A DNA stretch of 64,000 nt. Source: Myxococcales bacterium. GTDB lineage: Bacteria; Myxococcota_A; Polyangia; Polyangiales; JAFGIB01. A program made the position numbers and the translations under genes. The notes beneath the pieces were generated by a model that saw only the letters and a list, made by a program, of their open reading frames with translations, did not search any database and was not told the DNA's origin. Shown here one piece after another: positions 1 through 11,926 of the stretch (positions are counted from its first letter, which is position 1; each line of letters begins with the position of its first letter). The stretch covers positions 62,001 to 126,000 of the forward strand of contig JAOUOP010000013.1 in the NCBI GenBank assembly GCA_029880325.1, given 5' to 3'.

Positions 1-314
1 ACGCCACCACCAAAATTGGCCAAGTCGGCCTCACTCGATCGCTGGCGGTCGAGTGGGGCCAACACGGCATCCGCGTCAACGCGTTGCTTCCGGGAAATAC
101 CGAGGAAGGCATGACCGAGTTCTTCAAGGACCGCGAGGGCCCGCTGTACCAGGGTTTCGGGGCGCCGCTGGTGAAGCTGGTGCCGTCGGGTCGGCTCGGG
201 ACGGGTGATGACTTCAAGGGCGCGGCGGTCTTTCTCGCCTCCGACGCCAGCGCCTACGTCAATGGGGCGATGCTCGTCGTCGACGGTGGCTTCACCATCA
301 ACGCAGGGGTTTGA
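1..314 (+). CDS. SDR-family oxidoreductase, C-terminal part (5' end outside window)
   Basis: The reading frame is open from base 3, and only the last ~103 codons are present. It begins at ATTK just after where the catalytic Tyr of the YxxxK motif should lie, so the Lys is visible but the Tyr is not. It continues with SLAVEWGQHGIRVNALLPG and ends with the classical SDR C-terminal block, FLASDASAYVNGAMLVVDGG. Known family role: NAD(P)-dependent oxidation/reduction of alcohols or ketones in the cytosol. Substrate cannot be told. It is followed by ~110 bp with no clear terminator. Confidence 0.9.
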   Translation, partial: ATTKIGQVGLTRSLAVEWGQHGIRVNALLPGNTEEGMTEFFKDREGPLYQGFGAPLVKLVPSGRLGTGDDFKGAAVFLASDASAYVNGAMLVVDGGFTINAGV

Positions 315-425
315 ACGTCCGCCGATACCCGATGTCGCCCAGAACCCTCACCCTCCCATAATTCGACTTGCGACTGCGCCCGGATCATGGCTCGATTGGG
401 TGACCTCAGGCTTGGACGGAGCGTG

Positions 426-960
426 ATGCCGAGACACACGGGGACGGCCGCACTGCTGCTTTTCGCAAGTCGGATGCATGGGGGGATGACACGACCCCCG
501 CAATGGATGCCGCCGCTGACGCCGCGCAGGCTGAGCCCACGCCGCTACCGGGCGTCCGCTCACCCACGTCGAGCAGCGACGCCAGTGCCAAGAACGCGCC
601 GAGTACCGATGCGATGGACGCTGGCCCGGCCACCTCCCCCGGGTCAGCCACCACCTGCGCCAGCGACAAGGATTGCCAAGCCGAGGGCCTGCTCTGCAAC
701 CCCCTACGGAGTCCTGCATGGGCTGCGTCTACGACACCGACTGCGGCGATGGAAACCGCTGCTCGGCCGGCGAATGTCTGCAGCTTATCTCCGTCGGAAC
801 GGCCCCCTGCCCCTGCACGTCCACCCACGCCGCGCGCCCCTGCATCAATAGCGACGACTGGGGCGGCATCATGAGCACCTGCAACGCCACGGGCTCGCAC
901 CGCATCGACGTGCTCTGCGAAGGGGAGAGCCGCCCGCCACGTGTTCAAACGCGTGGTTGA
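426..960 (+). pseudogene. Frameshifted Cys-rich secreted protein
   Basis: Three reading frames each hold one part of what looks like a single protein. A start with a hydrophobic signal-like stretch (MPRHTGTAALLLFAS) lies in one frame. An Ala/Asp-rich linker and the block CASDKDCQAEGLLCN lie in a second, about 470-700. The third, about 700-958, holds CMGCVYDTDCGDGNRC and more Cys pairs. The CxxDxDC...GxxC pattern is typical of secreted Cys-rich proteins of Myxococcota and crosses the second frameshift smoothly. Either the gene is decaying or the assembly has two indels. Function unknown. Confidence 0.5.
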
Positions 961-974
961 AGCCAAAGCCGTGC

Positions 975-989
975 TTTAATCGCGCCGTG
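975..989 (+). promoter_or_regulatory. -10 hexamer and GTG start, likely leaderless
   Basis: TTTAAT (975-980) is separated by exactly 6 nt from the GTG at 987, so transcription would begin at the start codon. The same geometry recurs upstream of 17588, 21054 and 26570. No convincing -35 box. Confidence 0.4.
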
Positions 990-1820
990 ACGCAGCCGCC
1001 AACACAGTCCCACGCACTACCCGAGCGCTGCGACATCCTGGGCGTGGGTGTCAGCGTGACGGACTACGCCGAGGTCGTGCAAAGCGTGGTGCAAGCGGCG
1101 CGAGCACGACAACCGTTGCTGCTGGCGGCGGCCGACGTGCACCTGATCATGCAGGCCCAGCGCGACCGGGCCTACGCCGCTGCGCTCAATGCCTTCGACA
1201 TCGTCACCCCCGACGGTCAGCCGGTGCGCTGGGGCCTGGGCCTGACCGCGCAGACTTGGCTCGACGACCGCGTCTACGGACCGACGCTGATGCTGCAGGT
1301 CTGCCAAGCGGCGGCCGCAGCTTCACTACCGATCTTCCTCTACGGCAGCCGGGAGCAAACCCTGAAGCGGCTCGGCGAGGCCCTACGTCAACGCTTCCCG
1401 ACGCTGAAGATCGCCGGCTCGCGTGCCGGCCGCTTTCGCAGCCTGTCAGCCGATGAACAACGAGCCGACGCCGAGGAAATCAATGCCTCGGGCGCCGCGA
1501 TCACCTTCGTGGGCATGGGCTGCCCGCGACAGGAGTGGTGGATCTTCCACATGCGCGAGCGCCTCTCGATGCCGCTTCTGGCCGTCGGCGCCGGCTTCGA
1601 CTTCCACTCCGGGCAGGTGGCCCAGGCCCCGCCCTGGATGCAGCGGCGTGGCCTCGAGTGGTTGTTTCGGCTGTCGCGCGAGCCCCGGAGGCTGTGGCGC
1701 CGTTACCTCCTGCTGACCCCCCAGTACGTTCCCCTGATCGCCGCCCAGGCCCTGGGCCTCAGGCGCTTTGCGCACCACGTCGACCTGAGCGAAGCGCTCG
1801 GCCGGGACTGCCCCGGCTGA
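987..1820 (+). CDS. WecG/TagA/CpsF family glycosyltransferase
   Basis: A 277-residue protein of normal length for the family. It transfers an N-acetylhexosamine-type sugar (ManNAc or ManNAcA in characterised members) from a UDP donor to a lipid-linked acceptor at the inner face of the membrane during surface polysaccharide or teichoic-acid-like synthesis. Seen: TPDGQPVRWG (the conserved Asp region), FVGMGCPRQEWW and AVGAGFDFHSGQ, followed by the C-terminal QRRGLEWLFRL and EPRRLWRRYL membrane-association helix. GTG at 987 is preferred over the ATG at 957 because a -10-like TTTAAT ends 6 nt before it and the extra residues are not family-like. The gene precedes ddl, which suggests envelope work. 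Acceptor unknown. Confidence 0.88.
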   Translation: MTQPPTQSHALPERCDILGVGVSVTDYAEVVQSVVQAARARQPLLLAAADVHLIMQAQRDRAYAAALNAFDIVTPDGQPVRWGLGLTAQTWLDDRVYGPTLMLQVCQAAAAASLPIFLYGSREQTLKRLGEALRQRFPTLKIAGSRAGRFRSLSADEQRADAEEINASGAAITFVGMGCPRQEWWIFHMRERLSMPLLAVGAGFDFHSGQVAQAPPWMQRRGLEWLFRLSREPRRLWRRYLLLTPQYVPLIAAQALGLRRFAHHVDLSEALGRDCPG

Positions 1821-1879
1821 GCTGAGCCGCCGGCGAGCCCGCTTGCTGCGACCGGGGATCCGGTGCAGCTTACCCAGCC

Positions 1880-2923
1880 ATGCCGGAGCCCCGTCCCGAG
1901 TCCGTCTTGCTCTTCGGTTCGCCCAGCGTCGAACGGCGGGTCTCGGTGGCCTCGGCCCAGTTCATCACCGGCTTTCTGGATGCACGCCTGTGGTTCTGGA
2001 CGCCCGATGGCGCGGTCATCGAGGTTTCGAAGCCCGAGCTCGAAGCCCACGCCGACGCCTTCATCGTCGACTTCGAACCCCGCGGCATCGCGCGCTGGGC
2101 CTCGCTCGGAACCGCGCTCGACACCCTCGCGCCGGAAAAGACCGTGGTCGTGATCGGCGCCCACGGTGGCGACGGAGAAGACGGCACCCTGCAAGCGCTA
2201 CTCGAAGCGCGTCATCTGGCCTTCACCGGCTCCGGCAGCCGGGCGTCGGCGCGGGCCTTCGACAAGTCCCAGGCCATCGCGGTGGCGCGTCAACAGGGCG
2301 TGCGCGTACCCGACGCCCGTGCCATCGAGGGCTGCCCAGCGGAGCAGGCCCGGGCCGCGGTCTCGAGGGCCTTCGAAGAGCTCGGCCCGCTGGTGCTCAA
2401 AGCCCAGGCGGGCGGCTCGAGCCTGCTCCTCGAGTTCGTGCGCACGCCCGCGGATTTCACCAAAGCCATCGAGTTACTCGCAACACACGGGGGCATCAGC
2501 TTCCGCGCCGAGCAGATCATCGTCGGCCGCGAATTCACCGTGGGTGTGATCGACCGCGGCGGCTCCCCGGTGGCGCTACCCTGCTCGGAAGTCGTGATGC
2601 ACGGCGACCGCGACTTCGACTACGACGGCAAGTACCTGGGCGCCGGCTCCGAGGAGATCACACCGGCCCAGATCGCGCCCGAGCTGCACGCCCAGCTGCA
2701 CGAGCTGGCCCTGCGCCTGCACGGGGCCCTGGGCTGCGAGGGCTACTCGCGCAGCGACTTCATCGTCGACGCGCGCGGACCGTGCTTCCTGGAACTCAAC
2801 ACCCTACCCGGCCTGAGCGGGCAGTCCTTCATCCCCCAACAGCTGCAGGCGGCCGAGATCGACTTCGATCGATTCCTCGACGAGCAGATCGTGCTTGCGA
2901 TGGGCAAGCGGGTCCGCGGCTAG
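1880..2923 (+). CDS. ddl: D-alanine--D-alanine ligase
   Basis: 347 residues, ATP-grasp fold. It joins two D-Ala for peptidoglycan precursor synthesis in the cytosol. Seen: the P-loop-like HGGDGEDG starting at His95 (the family's HGxxGEDG), FTGSGS, a Lys and AGGSS region in the ATP-grasp domain, GYSRSDFI, and the C-terminal metal/D-Ala site LELNTLPGLS followed by SFIPQQ. The N-terminal part diverges from the textbook sequence, but all ATP-grasp anchors are present. It follows the WecG-type gene by 59 bp on the same strand. Its TAG stop lies inside the left arm of a perfect inverted repeat (2920-2940). No strong Shine-Dalgarno before the ATG. Confidence 0.93.
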   Translation: MPEPRPESVLLFGSPSVERRVSVASAQFITGFLDARLWFWTPDGAVIEVSKPELEAHADAFIVDFEPRGIARWASLGTALDTLAPEKTVVVIGAHGGDGEDGTLQALLEARHLAFTGSGSRASARAFDKSQAIAVARQQGVRVPDARAIEGCPAEQARAAVSRAFEELGPLVLKAQAGGSSLLLEFVRTPADFTKAIELLATHGGISFRAEQIIVGREFTVGVIDRGGSPVALPCSEVVMHGDRDFDYDGKYLGAGSEEITPAQIAPELHAQLHELALRLHGALGCEGYSRSDFIVDARGPCFLELNTLPGLSGQSFIPQQLQAAEIDFDRFLDEQIVLAMGKRVRG

Positions 2924-3087
2924 ATGTGCTCGGCGGGAGTGCTGAGCCGATGATCGGGGTCGATACGATGGCAGATGCAAGGACGGCCTGCGCCGGAATA
3001 CTCCGTGTATTTCAAGGGGGCCGGACGCCGCAGCTGGCGCCGTAGCGGACCCGAGAGCGGATCATGACTCCCGCCGAGCACATCTAG
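2920..3087. repeat. Perfect 21-bp inverted repeat enclosing a convergent intergenic region
   Basis: The left arm (2920-2940) begins CTAGATGTGCTCGG and the right arm (3067-3087) is its exact reverse complement, with 126 bp between them. The TAG stop of ddl (2921-2923) and the TAG stop of the copper chaperone gene (complement of 3084-3086) each sit in one arm. The interior has no ORF of note. It could be a miniature inverted-repeat element whose target CTAG is part of the arms, or a bidirectional transcript-end structure. No copy was spotted elsewhere in the window. Confidence 0.85.
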
Positions 3088-3296
3088 TCGCCCGCAACGT
3101 CGAAGCCCGCGTCTTCGATCGCCGCTCTGACGGCCGCCGCGTCGAGCTGGACTTCGGCCGGGCCGCTGACGCGAACAAGCTTGCCATCGAGGTCGACGTC
3201 GACCGTCACCCGGGCATCGACACCTTGAATGGCACGCGTGACCGCCGCGGCGCAGCCGCCGCAGGTCATGCCATCGACTCGAAAGTTCTGCTCCAT
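3084..3296 (-). CDS. copZ: CopZ-like heavy-metal-associated (HMA) copper chaperone
   Basis: 70 residues, a complete single HMA domain. It has the metal-binding GMTCGGC motif (Cys12 and Cys15) after the first beta strand and the expected beta-alpha-beta-beta-alpha-beta length, ending in EDAGFDVAGD. Known role: binds Cu(I) and hands it to the N-terminal domains of the CopA exporter. It lies 9 bp downstream of copA on the same strand, so the two are very probably co-transcribed. No copper regulator gene is seen nearby. The stop codon is inside the inverted repeat at 3067-3087. Confidence 0.9.
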   Translation of the reverse strand: MEQNFRVDGMTCGGCAAAVTRAIQGVDARVTVDVDLDGKLVRVSGPAEVQLDAAAVRAAIEDAGFDVAGD

Positions 3297-3305
3297 CGAA
3301 CGCTC

Positions 3306-5804
<2,499 letters not shown>

Positions 5805-5896
5805 GTGGCCCACTCTACCCGCAGCCGGCCCGGGGAAAAACGGGCAGGCCACGGCGGGCGGGGGGCCTGGCGCCCCGCCCGCTGGGAGCGGCCACC

Positions 5897-8557
5897 TCAG
5901 CCGCCGTCGCAGAAGGCCCCGCCGGGCACCGAGCCATCGCTGCAGAGGTATTGGTCGTGCACCCGGACGCAGTAGCCGGCGCCTCCATCGGGCGCCCAGC
6001 AGTCGGTGCCCTCCATGTAGAGCACACAGGGCTGGCCCGCGGTCTTTTGCGGCTTGCACAGGCCGGCACTCTCACCGTAGGCGTGATCGCAGTAGGAGTC
6101 GGGCAGGCAGCGGTCGGGAAAACCGTCGCCGCCGAAATCACAGGCCCCACCATCGGCCACCCGCGCGGTGCAGAGGCCGTCGCGACACCAGGCGCTCTGA
6201 CACTGGCCATCGCCTTCACAGTAGCTGCCGTCGGCAGCCGCATCATCCGGATAGCAACGGCTGACCGCCGCCGGGTTCGGAAAGCACGAAAGCCCGGGCT
6301 CGCAGGGCAGCGGCGCAGCATATTGGCAGGCCATGCCCGCGGTTCCTGGCGCCTGACACTCGTCGGTGCCCTCCACGTTGCAGCCCAGACCCTCGTCGCA
6401 GGCGGGCACGCTTCCAAGGGCGGTGGCGGTGGCGGCGACGCAGGCGTCGCCGACCCCTAACCGGGCCTGGCAGGTGTTGGTGGTCGAGCTGCAGTACAGC
6501 CCCTCGCCGCACTCGACGACGAAGCCTCCGTAGACGCAGGCAGCGCCGACGCTATCGCCCATGGGTTTGCACTGGAAGACATACTCCCCCGTGTGGGCGC
6601 AGCGGAAGCCCTCCTGGCACTGGGCGTCCTCGCCGTAGGTCGGGGTCACCTTGTTATAACGATCGCCACAATCGCCATCGAGCCCGAGACGATCGGTACA
6701 GGTGGCTACGGTGTCGGGCTTGCAGAACTGGGTGTCGGGGCACTGCGCGTCGGCCATGGTCGGGCACGACCCGCCGGCAGCGGCCACATCAAGGCAGGTG
6801 CCATAAAAGCAGAAGCCGCTCTGGCAGGTTGGATCCTGCACTTCGTCGACGTTCCAATCGCAGGCCAGATCACTGGCAATGGTCGGCAAACAGGCGTGAA
6901 CCGACTGATCTTCGTCGATCAGCGGCCAAATCTCGGTCATGCCGCAGTAGTGGTCGGCCGGGCACTGGATCAGACTTTCGTAGCGCGCGAGGTCGTAGTT
7001 GTACTCGCGCACGCAGTGCTCGGCACAGGTATTGTCGGAACCGCAGAACAGGCCCTCGCACTGCCACGCACCCATGGAGTTGACGCTGGCGGTGACGTTG
7101 GCGCAGGCTGCGCCAGCGGGTAGAGCCGGAGCGCACTTGGGATCGATGGGCTCGGTGCTGGGATCGTCCATGCAGCGCCCACTCTCGCACTCGGAAGGTC
7201 CGTGGAGGTTGTTCTCGAACGCGTTCTGCACGCGGCAGGGCTGTAGATTGGCGATCGGATCGGTACAGACACCGGCCCCCTCCGTGCGCTGGGTGAAGTC
7301 GGGGTTCATCGTGCGATTGCAGACCTTGTCCTCAGGGCAGTCGTCATTCACGTAACAGAGCGCCCCCTCGCTGCAGTTCTGGGCGCACTTAAGGGTATTG
7401 GGATCGCAGCTGAAGCCGAGCGAGCACTGCTCGACCAGCGCGCGGCTCTGGTCGCCACCATCGAAGAATTCGTCGACGGCATCGATGTCGAGAAAAGTCG
7501 GATCGATGTAGGCACAGTCGTCGCCTGCCTGGCCGCGCTTACGGCAGCGATTGGTGGGTGCGTGGCAGTAGAGGTCCTCGCCACTGTCGCAGTGGTAATC
7601 CTCGATGCATGCCTCGCCCGGCTGCGCCGGCGGCACGCACAGCCCCACCTGGACCTCGCCATCGACCAACTCGCCGGGCGCGCGGCAAACCAGTCCCTCT
7701 CCGCAGTCGTCCACTGTGCCGATGGCAAAGCCCGCCGTGCGACTACAGACCTCTCCCTCCGAACGCAGCCCGCGCAGCATGCCCTCCCCTCCGCATGGAC
7801 CCGCTGCCCCGTAATCGCGCGGCGTGCAGCGCCTGCCTTCGCCGACAGCGTCCGCAACACAGTTCCGCAAGGACAGCTCGTCAACACAGGCCGCGATGGC
7901 ATCGGCATCGAGCTCGACGCGGATGTCGGTACTATTGAGCAGCTGGACCAACGCCACCGCGTAGCGCACAGCCATCAGGCCCTCGCCATCGAGGAACCCG
8001 GGGCTATAGCCATTCTCGACCATGTCGACAAATGCGGCTTTACACTCGCCGACCGTGGTGATGCCACCGCCGAACTTCAGCCGCAGCTCGTCGGCATCGC
8101 AGCAGCCCACCTCGATGCGACAGGCCTCGGTCACCAACTCGTCCAGACCGGTCTCGACCAAGTCGATGCCATCGGGAATGCAGCCGGGGCTCGGATCCAG
8201 CGAGCAGGACGTGGGTTGCCCCGGCTCCAGGTCCGAGAGACGGGACTCGATGTCACCCAGTACGTCGTCGATCGTCGCCACGTCGGCCTGCAGATCCCCG
8301 AGCCCATCGCTGAGCCCGGAGGTGTCGGTGCCCTGCTGCATACCGACCGTGTCGCTCAGGGCATTCAGATCGTCGCCCACGCCATCGAGCTGCCCCTGCA
8401 GATCATCGAGCGCCATGCGCAGCGCCTCGAGTTCGCCCTCGCCGACGCCCGCATCACCGAGTCCATCACCGCGACCGCCACTGTCGTCACCACACCCGTA
8501 GGCGCTGAAAACAAGCGCCAATAGCGCCCACGAAATCCGATTGCTACGTGATGACAT
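5897..8557 (-). CDS. Large Cys-rich lipoprotein (Dickkopf-like Cys-rich repeats)
   Basis: 886 residues. The start at 8557 gives a signal peptide ending in FSAYGC, a plausible lipobox. An A/G-rich Shine-Dalgarno (AAGGGAAGGGG) precedes it. Residues ~35-120 are predicted helical/coiled-coil (heptad-like [16 protein letters not shown]). The rest is a long array of Cys-rich modules of the type C-x(4-8)-GxxC-x(3)-(T/N)xxC with CxxGLYC and CDxGLGC variants, resembling the Dickkopf N-terminal Cys-rich repeats found in many myxobacterial surface proteins. It is probably disulfide-bonded and outside the cytoplasm. Function unknown. It is preceded by its own promoter at 8631-8660. Confidence 0.75.
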   Translation of the reverse strand: MSSRSNRISWALLALVFSAYGCGDDSGGRGDGLGDAGVGEGELEALRMALDDLQGQLDGVGDDLNALSDTVGMQQGTDTSGLSDGLGDLQADVATIDDVLGDIESRLSDLEPGQPTSCSLDPSPGCIPDGIDLVETGLDELVTEACRIEVGCCDADELRLKFGGGITTVGECKAAFVDMVENGYSPGFLDGEGLMAVRYAVALVQLLNSTDIRVELDADAIAACVDELSLRNCVADAVGEGRRCTPRDYGAAGPCGGEGMLRGLRSEGEVCSRTAGFAIGTVDDCGEGLVCRAPGELVDGEVQVGLCVPPAQPGEACIEDYHCDSGEDLYCHAPTNRCRKRGQAGDDCAYIDPTFLDIDAVDEFFDGGDQSRALVEQCSLGFSCDPNTLKCAQNCSEGALCYVNDDCPEDKVCNRTMNPDFTQRTEGAGVCTDPIANLQPCRVQNAFENNLHGPSECESGRCMDDPSTEPIDPKCAPALPAGAACANVTASVNSMGAWQCEGLFCGSDNTCAEHCVREYNYDLARYESLIQCPADHYCGMTEIWPLIDEDQSVHACLPTIASDLACDWNVDEVQDPTCQSGFCFYGTCLDVAAAGGSCPTMADAQCPDTQFCKPDTVATCTDRLGLDGDCGDRYNKVTPTYGEDAQCQEGFRCAHTGEYVFQCKPMGDSVGAACVYGGFVVECGEGLYCSSTTNTCQARLGVGDACVAATATALGSVPACDEGLGCNVEGTDECQAPGTAGMACQYAAPLPCEPGLSCFPNPAAVSRCYPDDAAADGSYCEGDGQCQSAWCRDGLCTARVADGGACDFGGDGFPDRCLPDSYCDHAYGESAGLCKPQKTAGQPCVLYMEGTDCWAPDGGAGYCVRVHDQYLCSDGSVPGGAFCDGG

Positions 8558-8630
8558 CGAAGAACCCCTTCCCTTGGATCGCTCCGGAAATCGACCGCGG
8601 AGTGCCTGATCGCCCCGCGATTTTGGGGGC

Positions 8631-8660
8631 AGCATAGGCGCGACCCATGAAGGCGAACAA
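8631..8660 (-). promoter_or_regulatory. Sigma-70-like promoter of the Cys-rich lipoprotein gene
   Basis: On the minus strand, TTGTTC (8655-8660), an 18-bp spacer and TATGCT (8631-8636) lie ~75 bp upstream of the start at 8557. Recognised by eye only. Confidence 0.4.
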
Positions 8661-8718
8661 TGTACGCCTTTGGCCCCCAGGTGGGATATCTCCCCTGCCT
8701 GGATTGCACTGGCCCACC

Positions 8719-10137
8719 TCAGCCGGCTGGCGAAAATAGCTCCAAATGGCCAGCAAAGTCGGCCGCATCACCGAAGCGCTCGGATAGGCCGAAAGCGGCA
8801 GCCACCGTGCTGTAGAGGTCCACGTCGCTGCGCCCGGGCAGATCGTGAACACCGCTCTGCAACAGGCCCGAGGCGCCCGCCAGCAAATAGCTCATGGAGT
8901 CGGCGTAGTGCTGTCCATCGCCGCCGGTGCCGAGCTCGGTGCCGATCAACACCAGCGTGTTGTCGAGCACGCTGCGACCGTCGGGATCGGGCCACAGGGG
9001 ATCGTCGAGGACCTCAAGAAAGTGGGCCACCTTCTGCATCAGCCAGTGCACGCAGAGACCAAAACCATTGTCGGCGCTACGGCTCCAGCCGTGCGCCAGC
9101 GTATGGGCGCTGTCGTCGACGCCCAGCGTCTGCAACTCCGGGATTGGATAACGATCGCCGCTACCGCTGCAGCCGACGGTGCCAAAGCGCGTACTGCCGC
9201 ATCGCAGTGCCACGGCATACAGCTCACAGAAGAGTGGCCAAACTTCATTCCAATTGGCCAGCGACTGTTCCGCGTAGAGATGTGCCACGTCTTCGGGACA
9301 CAGGCTCTCGGTGCAAAATTGGGTGGGCACCAGATCCTCGGGCGGCGGCTCGGGCGGCGCCTGGTCACACACGGCGAGGGCCCCTGTGAGCCCGGCACCG
9401 GAGAGTTCCAGCGACTGCCGTTCCAGCGAGCGCACCAGGTCGAGATGGTCCGACAGCAGCGCTCGAACGCCCGCGCTGTAACCCGAACGCTCGGAGCTGA
9501 GTTCGCGGTACTGCTCGACAACGCTATCGAGCACGCTATTTCGATAGCGGATGGCGCGCTTGTCGGAGGCCGTCAACTCCAGGCTCATCTGCGGCGTCAA
9601 GAAGGTTCCGAAGATGGCATCGAAGACCTGGATCGGCGTCTCGCGCTCGGGATTGGGAAGACCGGGGCGCTGCCAGCTGTGGTACCAACGGGTCGCGGGA
9701 TTGCCCTGGGAGCGCCCATGCATGTTGACGTTGAGCAGGGAGGTACCCTGGCCAAAAGCGCGATAGAGGGCATCGTCCAGGCTTTGACCGGCAGCTGAAT
9801 TTTCGTTTTGGGGCGTGATGCCGACCCCGAAACGCCCCGTGCCCTGCCAGTGCATCTGAGCGGCGCCGCCGCTGATGGGAAGCGACAGCCCGCGCAGCAA
9901 CGCCAGCTTGTCCGAAAGCGAAAAAAACGGCGCCATCACGCCGTCGAAGCCGAGTTCGACAAACTTCGCGGGCAGTCCATTGCCAAAATAAAAAGAGAGA
10001 TAACGCGGCGGCACGCCGGGGCTCGGCATCGGCGCTGCGCGTGCGCTCCGCTGCAACGCAAGCGACAGCGGCAAACCGATGCAGACGCTGCCGGCCCCGC
10101 GCAGAAACGCCCTGCGGCCCAGGGGTCGCGCGTTCAT
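8719..10137 (-). CDS. DUF1552 domain protein with Tat signal
   Basis: 472 residues. The N-terminus (RRAFLRGAG, then a hydrophobic stretch ending SARAAP) is a twin-arginine export signal. The mature part has the PRYLSFYFGNG opening and the DUF1552 layout, including HWQGTGRFG, a region near SLDDALYR and a C-terminal ELGTGGDGQHYADSMSYLLAG block. DUF1552 proteins belong to an alkaline-phosphatase-like (sulfatase-like) group and are nearly always encoded next to DUF1592 proteins in Planctomycetes and Myxococcota. Biochemical role is not established. Its ATG overlaps the stop of the upstream DUF1592 gene by 4 bp (ATGA), indicating translational coupling. Confidence 0.85.
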   Translation of the reverse strand: MNARPLGRRAFLRGAGSVCIGLPLSLALQRSARAAPMPSPGVPPRYLSFYFGNGLPAKFVELGFDGVMAPFFSLSDKLALLRGLSLPISGGAAQMHWQGTGRFGVGITPQNENSAAGQSLDDALYRAFGQGTSLLNVNMHGRSQGNPATRWYHSWQRPGLPNPERETPIQVFDAIFGTFLTPQMSLELTASDKRAIRYRNSVLDSVVEQYRELSSERSGYSAGVRALLSDHLDLVRSLERQSLELSGAGLTGALAVCDQAPPEPPPEDLVPTQFCTESLCPEDVAHLYAEQSLANWNEVWPLFCELYAVALRCGSTRFGTVGCSGSGDRYPIPELQTLGVDDSAHTLAHGWSRSADNGFGLCVHWLMQKVAHFLEVLDDPLWPDPDGRSVLDNTLVLIGTELGTGGDGQHYADSMSYLLAGASGLLQSGVHDLPGRSDVDLYSTVAAAFGLSERFGDAADFAGHLELFSPAG

Positions 10138-11876
10138 GGCGCCACCTCGACCTGGGCGAAGCTCGGCTGTAGCGCGATCGCCAACAGCAGCTCCCGGTAA
10201 CGTCGCCCGGAGGCTTCGAAGTCCCCGTAGGCGCGCGCCAACAGGTCCTGCTCGGCGGCTCCCAGGGCGCGCCCATAGGCGTGCTGCAGACTCTTTCCGA
10301 CCACGCAGCGGGCCACCACCTCGCTATCGGCCAGCAACCGAGCAAAGCCCGCAAAGTCGTCGAACTGCCCCGAAAGCCCGGCGCCGTCGATCGCGCCTGC
10401 CGCGGTCATCGCATTGCCGTAGACATCCTCGGTGATGTGTTCACCAAGAGCCCCGAAGATCTCGAACGGCTCGCCCAGGGGGTCGAAGAGTCCGTGGCAG
10501 CCCGCGCACAGCGGATCTTCGCGTTGGGCGGCGAAGCGCTCGCGCTGGGACAGACCGCTCTGCTCGTCGACCGCCCCTTGCTCGATGGCTGCGCGCAGGG
10601 CCTCACCTTCGGGCTGGGCCACCGCACCGCAGAGCAGATCCTGCAGCATGAAGAGCCCGCGATCGATCATCGAAGTCGATGGATTGACGGTATGGGCCAG
10701 AATCACCCCGGCGTGGCTGAGAAAACCCACACGCTCGGGATGCCCCGAAAGATCATAGCTGGCGAACCCGTCGGTCAGCGGCCCAAGGCCGTAGAACTCG
10801 GCCAGCGGCCTTTCGACCGTCGTTCGCTGGGCGGTCAGCACCTCGAGCAGGTCGGCTTCACGCTCGAAGACCACCCACTCGAAGAGCCGGAAGGTCTCTT
10901 CGCGATAGGCGTCGGCCAGCATCAGCGCCTCCGGGATCGACCCCAGGTGCAGCCACTGCTCGACGTACTGCCGTAGCGCCCGGCGCGCGCGCCAATGGCC
11001 ATAGAGGCGCTCGAACTCGGCCTGCAAATTCGCCCGCAGTTCAGAGCGCGCGGCCAGCTCCAGCAGACGCGTGTCCGGCCCGGCATTCCACACCAGGAAC
11101 GAAAGCCGCGTCGCCAACTCATAGTCATCGACCGCCCGCAGCGTGCCCTCGCCATCCTCGACAGGGCTCTGATACTCGAGCCGGTAGATGAAGCGCGGCG
11201 ACTGCAGCATCGCGCGCACCACCAGACGCGCACCAGCCTCGAAGTCTTCGGCTTCGGCGATGGCCAACTCGATCAGACGCGCATAGGCGCGGGCCTCGGC
11301 GTCGCCGATGGGCCGACGCAGGACGCGCGGCGCGAGACTGTGCACGAAGGGCAGAGTGCACTCATCGCGGGCCAGCAGACAGGGCGCGTGCGTGCCGGTC
11401 AGCTCGGCGCCGTCGATCAGGGCGGAGACCACCTCCGACGCCATGTCATAGCCGACGGTGTGGTCGGCGGTCAGCAACATGTCCGGCGCCGAGTTTCGGA
11501 AGCCCCCGGGTACGCGAGGGTCGAGCGGAATGGCATGGGCGCGTGGATCGAGCTCGACCCCCAACGCGACCTCGACGCTGTTGAAGTACTCCTCGCGCGT
11601 GAGGCGCCGGCCCACCGCCGGCCCGGCGCTCACGGCTCGCAGCTGGCGACTGTCGTCCACGTTTTGCGCGGCTTCCGGAACCTCGGACGCCAGCTCGATG
11701 TCGGCGGGCCCGGTGTCGGCCTGGTGGAAGCCCTCGGCCTCGTGGACGTTGCCATCCGAAACCCCGGCATCGCCACCCCCCCCCTCCCCAGCCGCGAAGC
11801 CATCGCGGTGGTCGGACGGCGAACAAGCGACGCCAGCGCCGAGCAGCAACAGGACGATGGGTATGACGGGAAGCAT
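10134..11876 (-). CDS. DUF1592/DUF1588/DUF1585 multidomain lipoprotein
   Basis: 580 residues with lipoprotein signal GAGVAC (Cys18). Domain order: a DUF1587-like block RRLTREEYFNSVEVALG near residue 90, a middle DUF1592 region including SFLVWNAGPDTRLLELA, a DUF1588 region with a CAGCHG haem-type motif and FDPLGEPFEIFGALGE, and a C-terminal DUF1585 block (VARCVVGKSLQHAYGR). The CxxCH suggests covalent haem. This gene set is the planctomycete-cytochrome-like export module and is paired here with DUF1552. A di-haem peroxidase gene diverges ~290 bp away, so a shared periplasmic redox role is possible but only inferred. Confidence 0.85.
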   Translation of the reverse strand: MLPVIPIVLLLLGAGVACSPSDHRDGFAAGEGGGGDAGVSDGNVHEAEGFHQADTGPADIELASEVPEAAQNVDDSRQLRAVSAGPAVGRRLTREEYFNSVEVALGVELDPRAHAIPLDPRVPGGFRNSAPDMLLTADHTVGYDMASEVVSALIDGAELTGTHAPCLLARDECTLPFVHSLAPRVLRRPIGDAEARAYARLIELAIAEAEDFEAGARLVVRAMLQSPRFIYRLEYQSPVEDGEGTLRAVDDYELATRLSFLVWNAGPDTRLLELAARSELRANLQAEFERLYGHWRARRALRQYVEQWLHLGSIPEALMLADAYREETFRLFEWVVFEREADLLEVLTAQRTTVERPLAEFYGLGPLTDGFASYDLSGHPERVGFLSHAGVILAHTVNPSTSMIDRGLFMLQDLLCGAVAQPEGEALRAAIEQGAVDEQSGLSQRERFAAQREDPLCAGCHGLFDPLGEPFEIFGALGEHITEDVYGNAMTAAGAIDGAGLSGQFDDFAGFARLLADSEVVARCVVGKSLQHAYGRALGAAEQDLLARAYGDFEASGRRYRELLLAIALQPSFAQVEVAP

Positions 11877-11926
11877 TCGCGGCCCGCGAGTATCTCAGAA
11901 GGTTCACGCTCTCCGAAAGCCACAGC

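Noticed and set aside
5805-6059. N-terminal extension of copA (85 residues)
   Set aside because: Overlaps the end of the Cys-rich gene and is Arg/Pro-rich. The ATG at 5804 gives the expected N-terminus.
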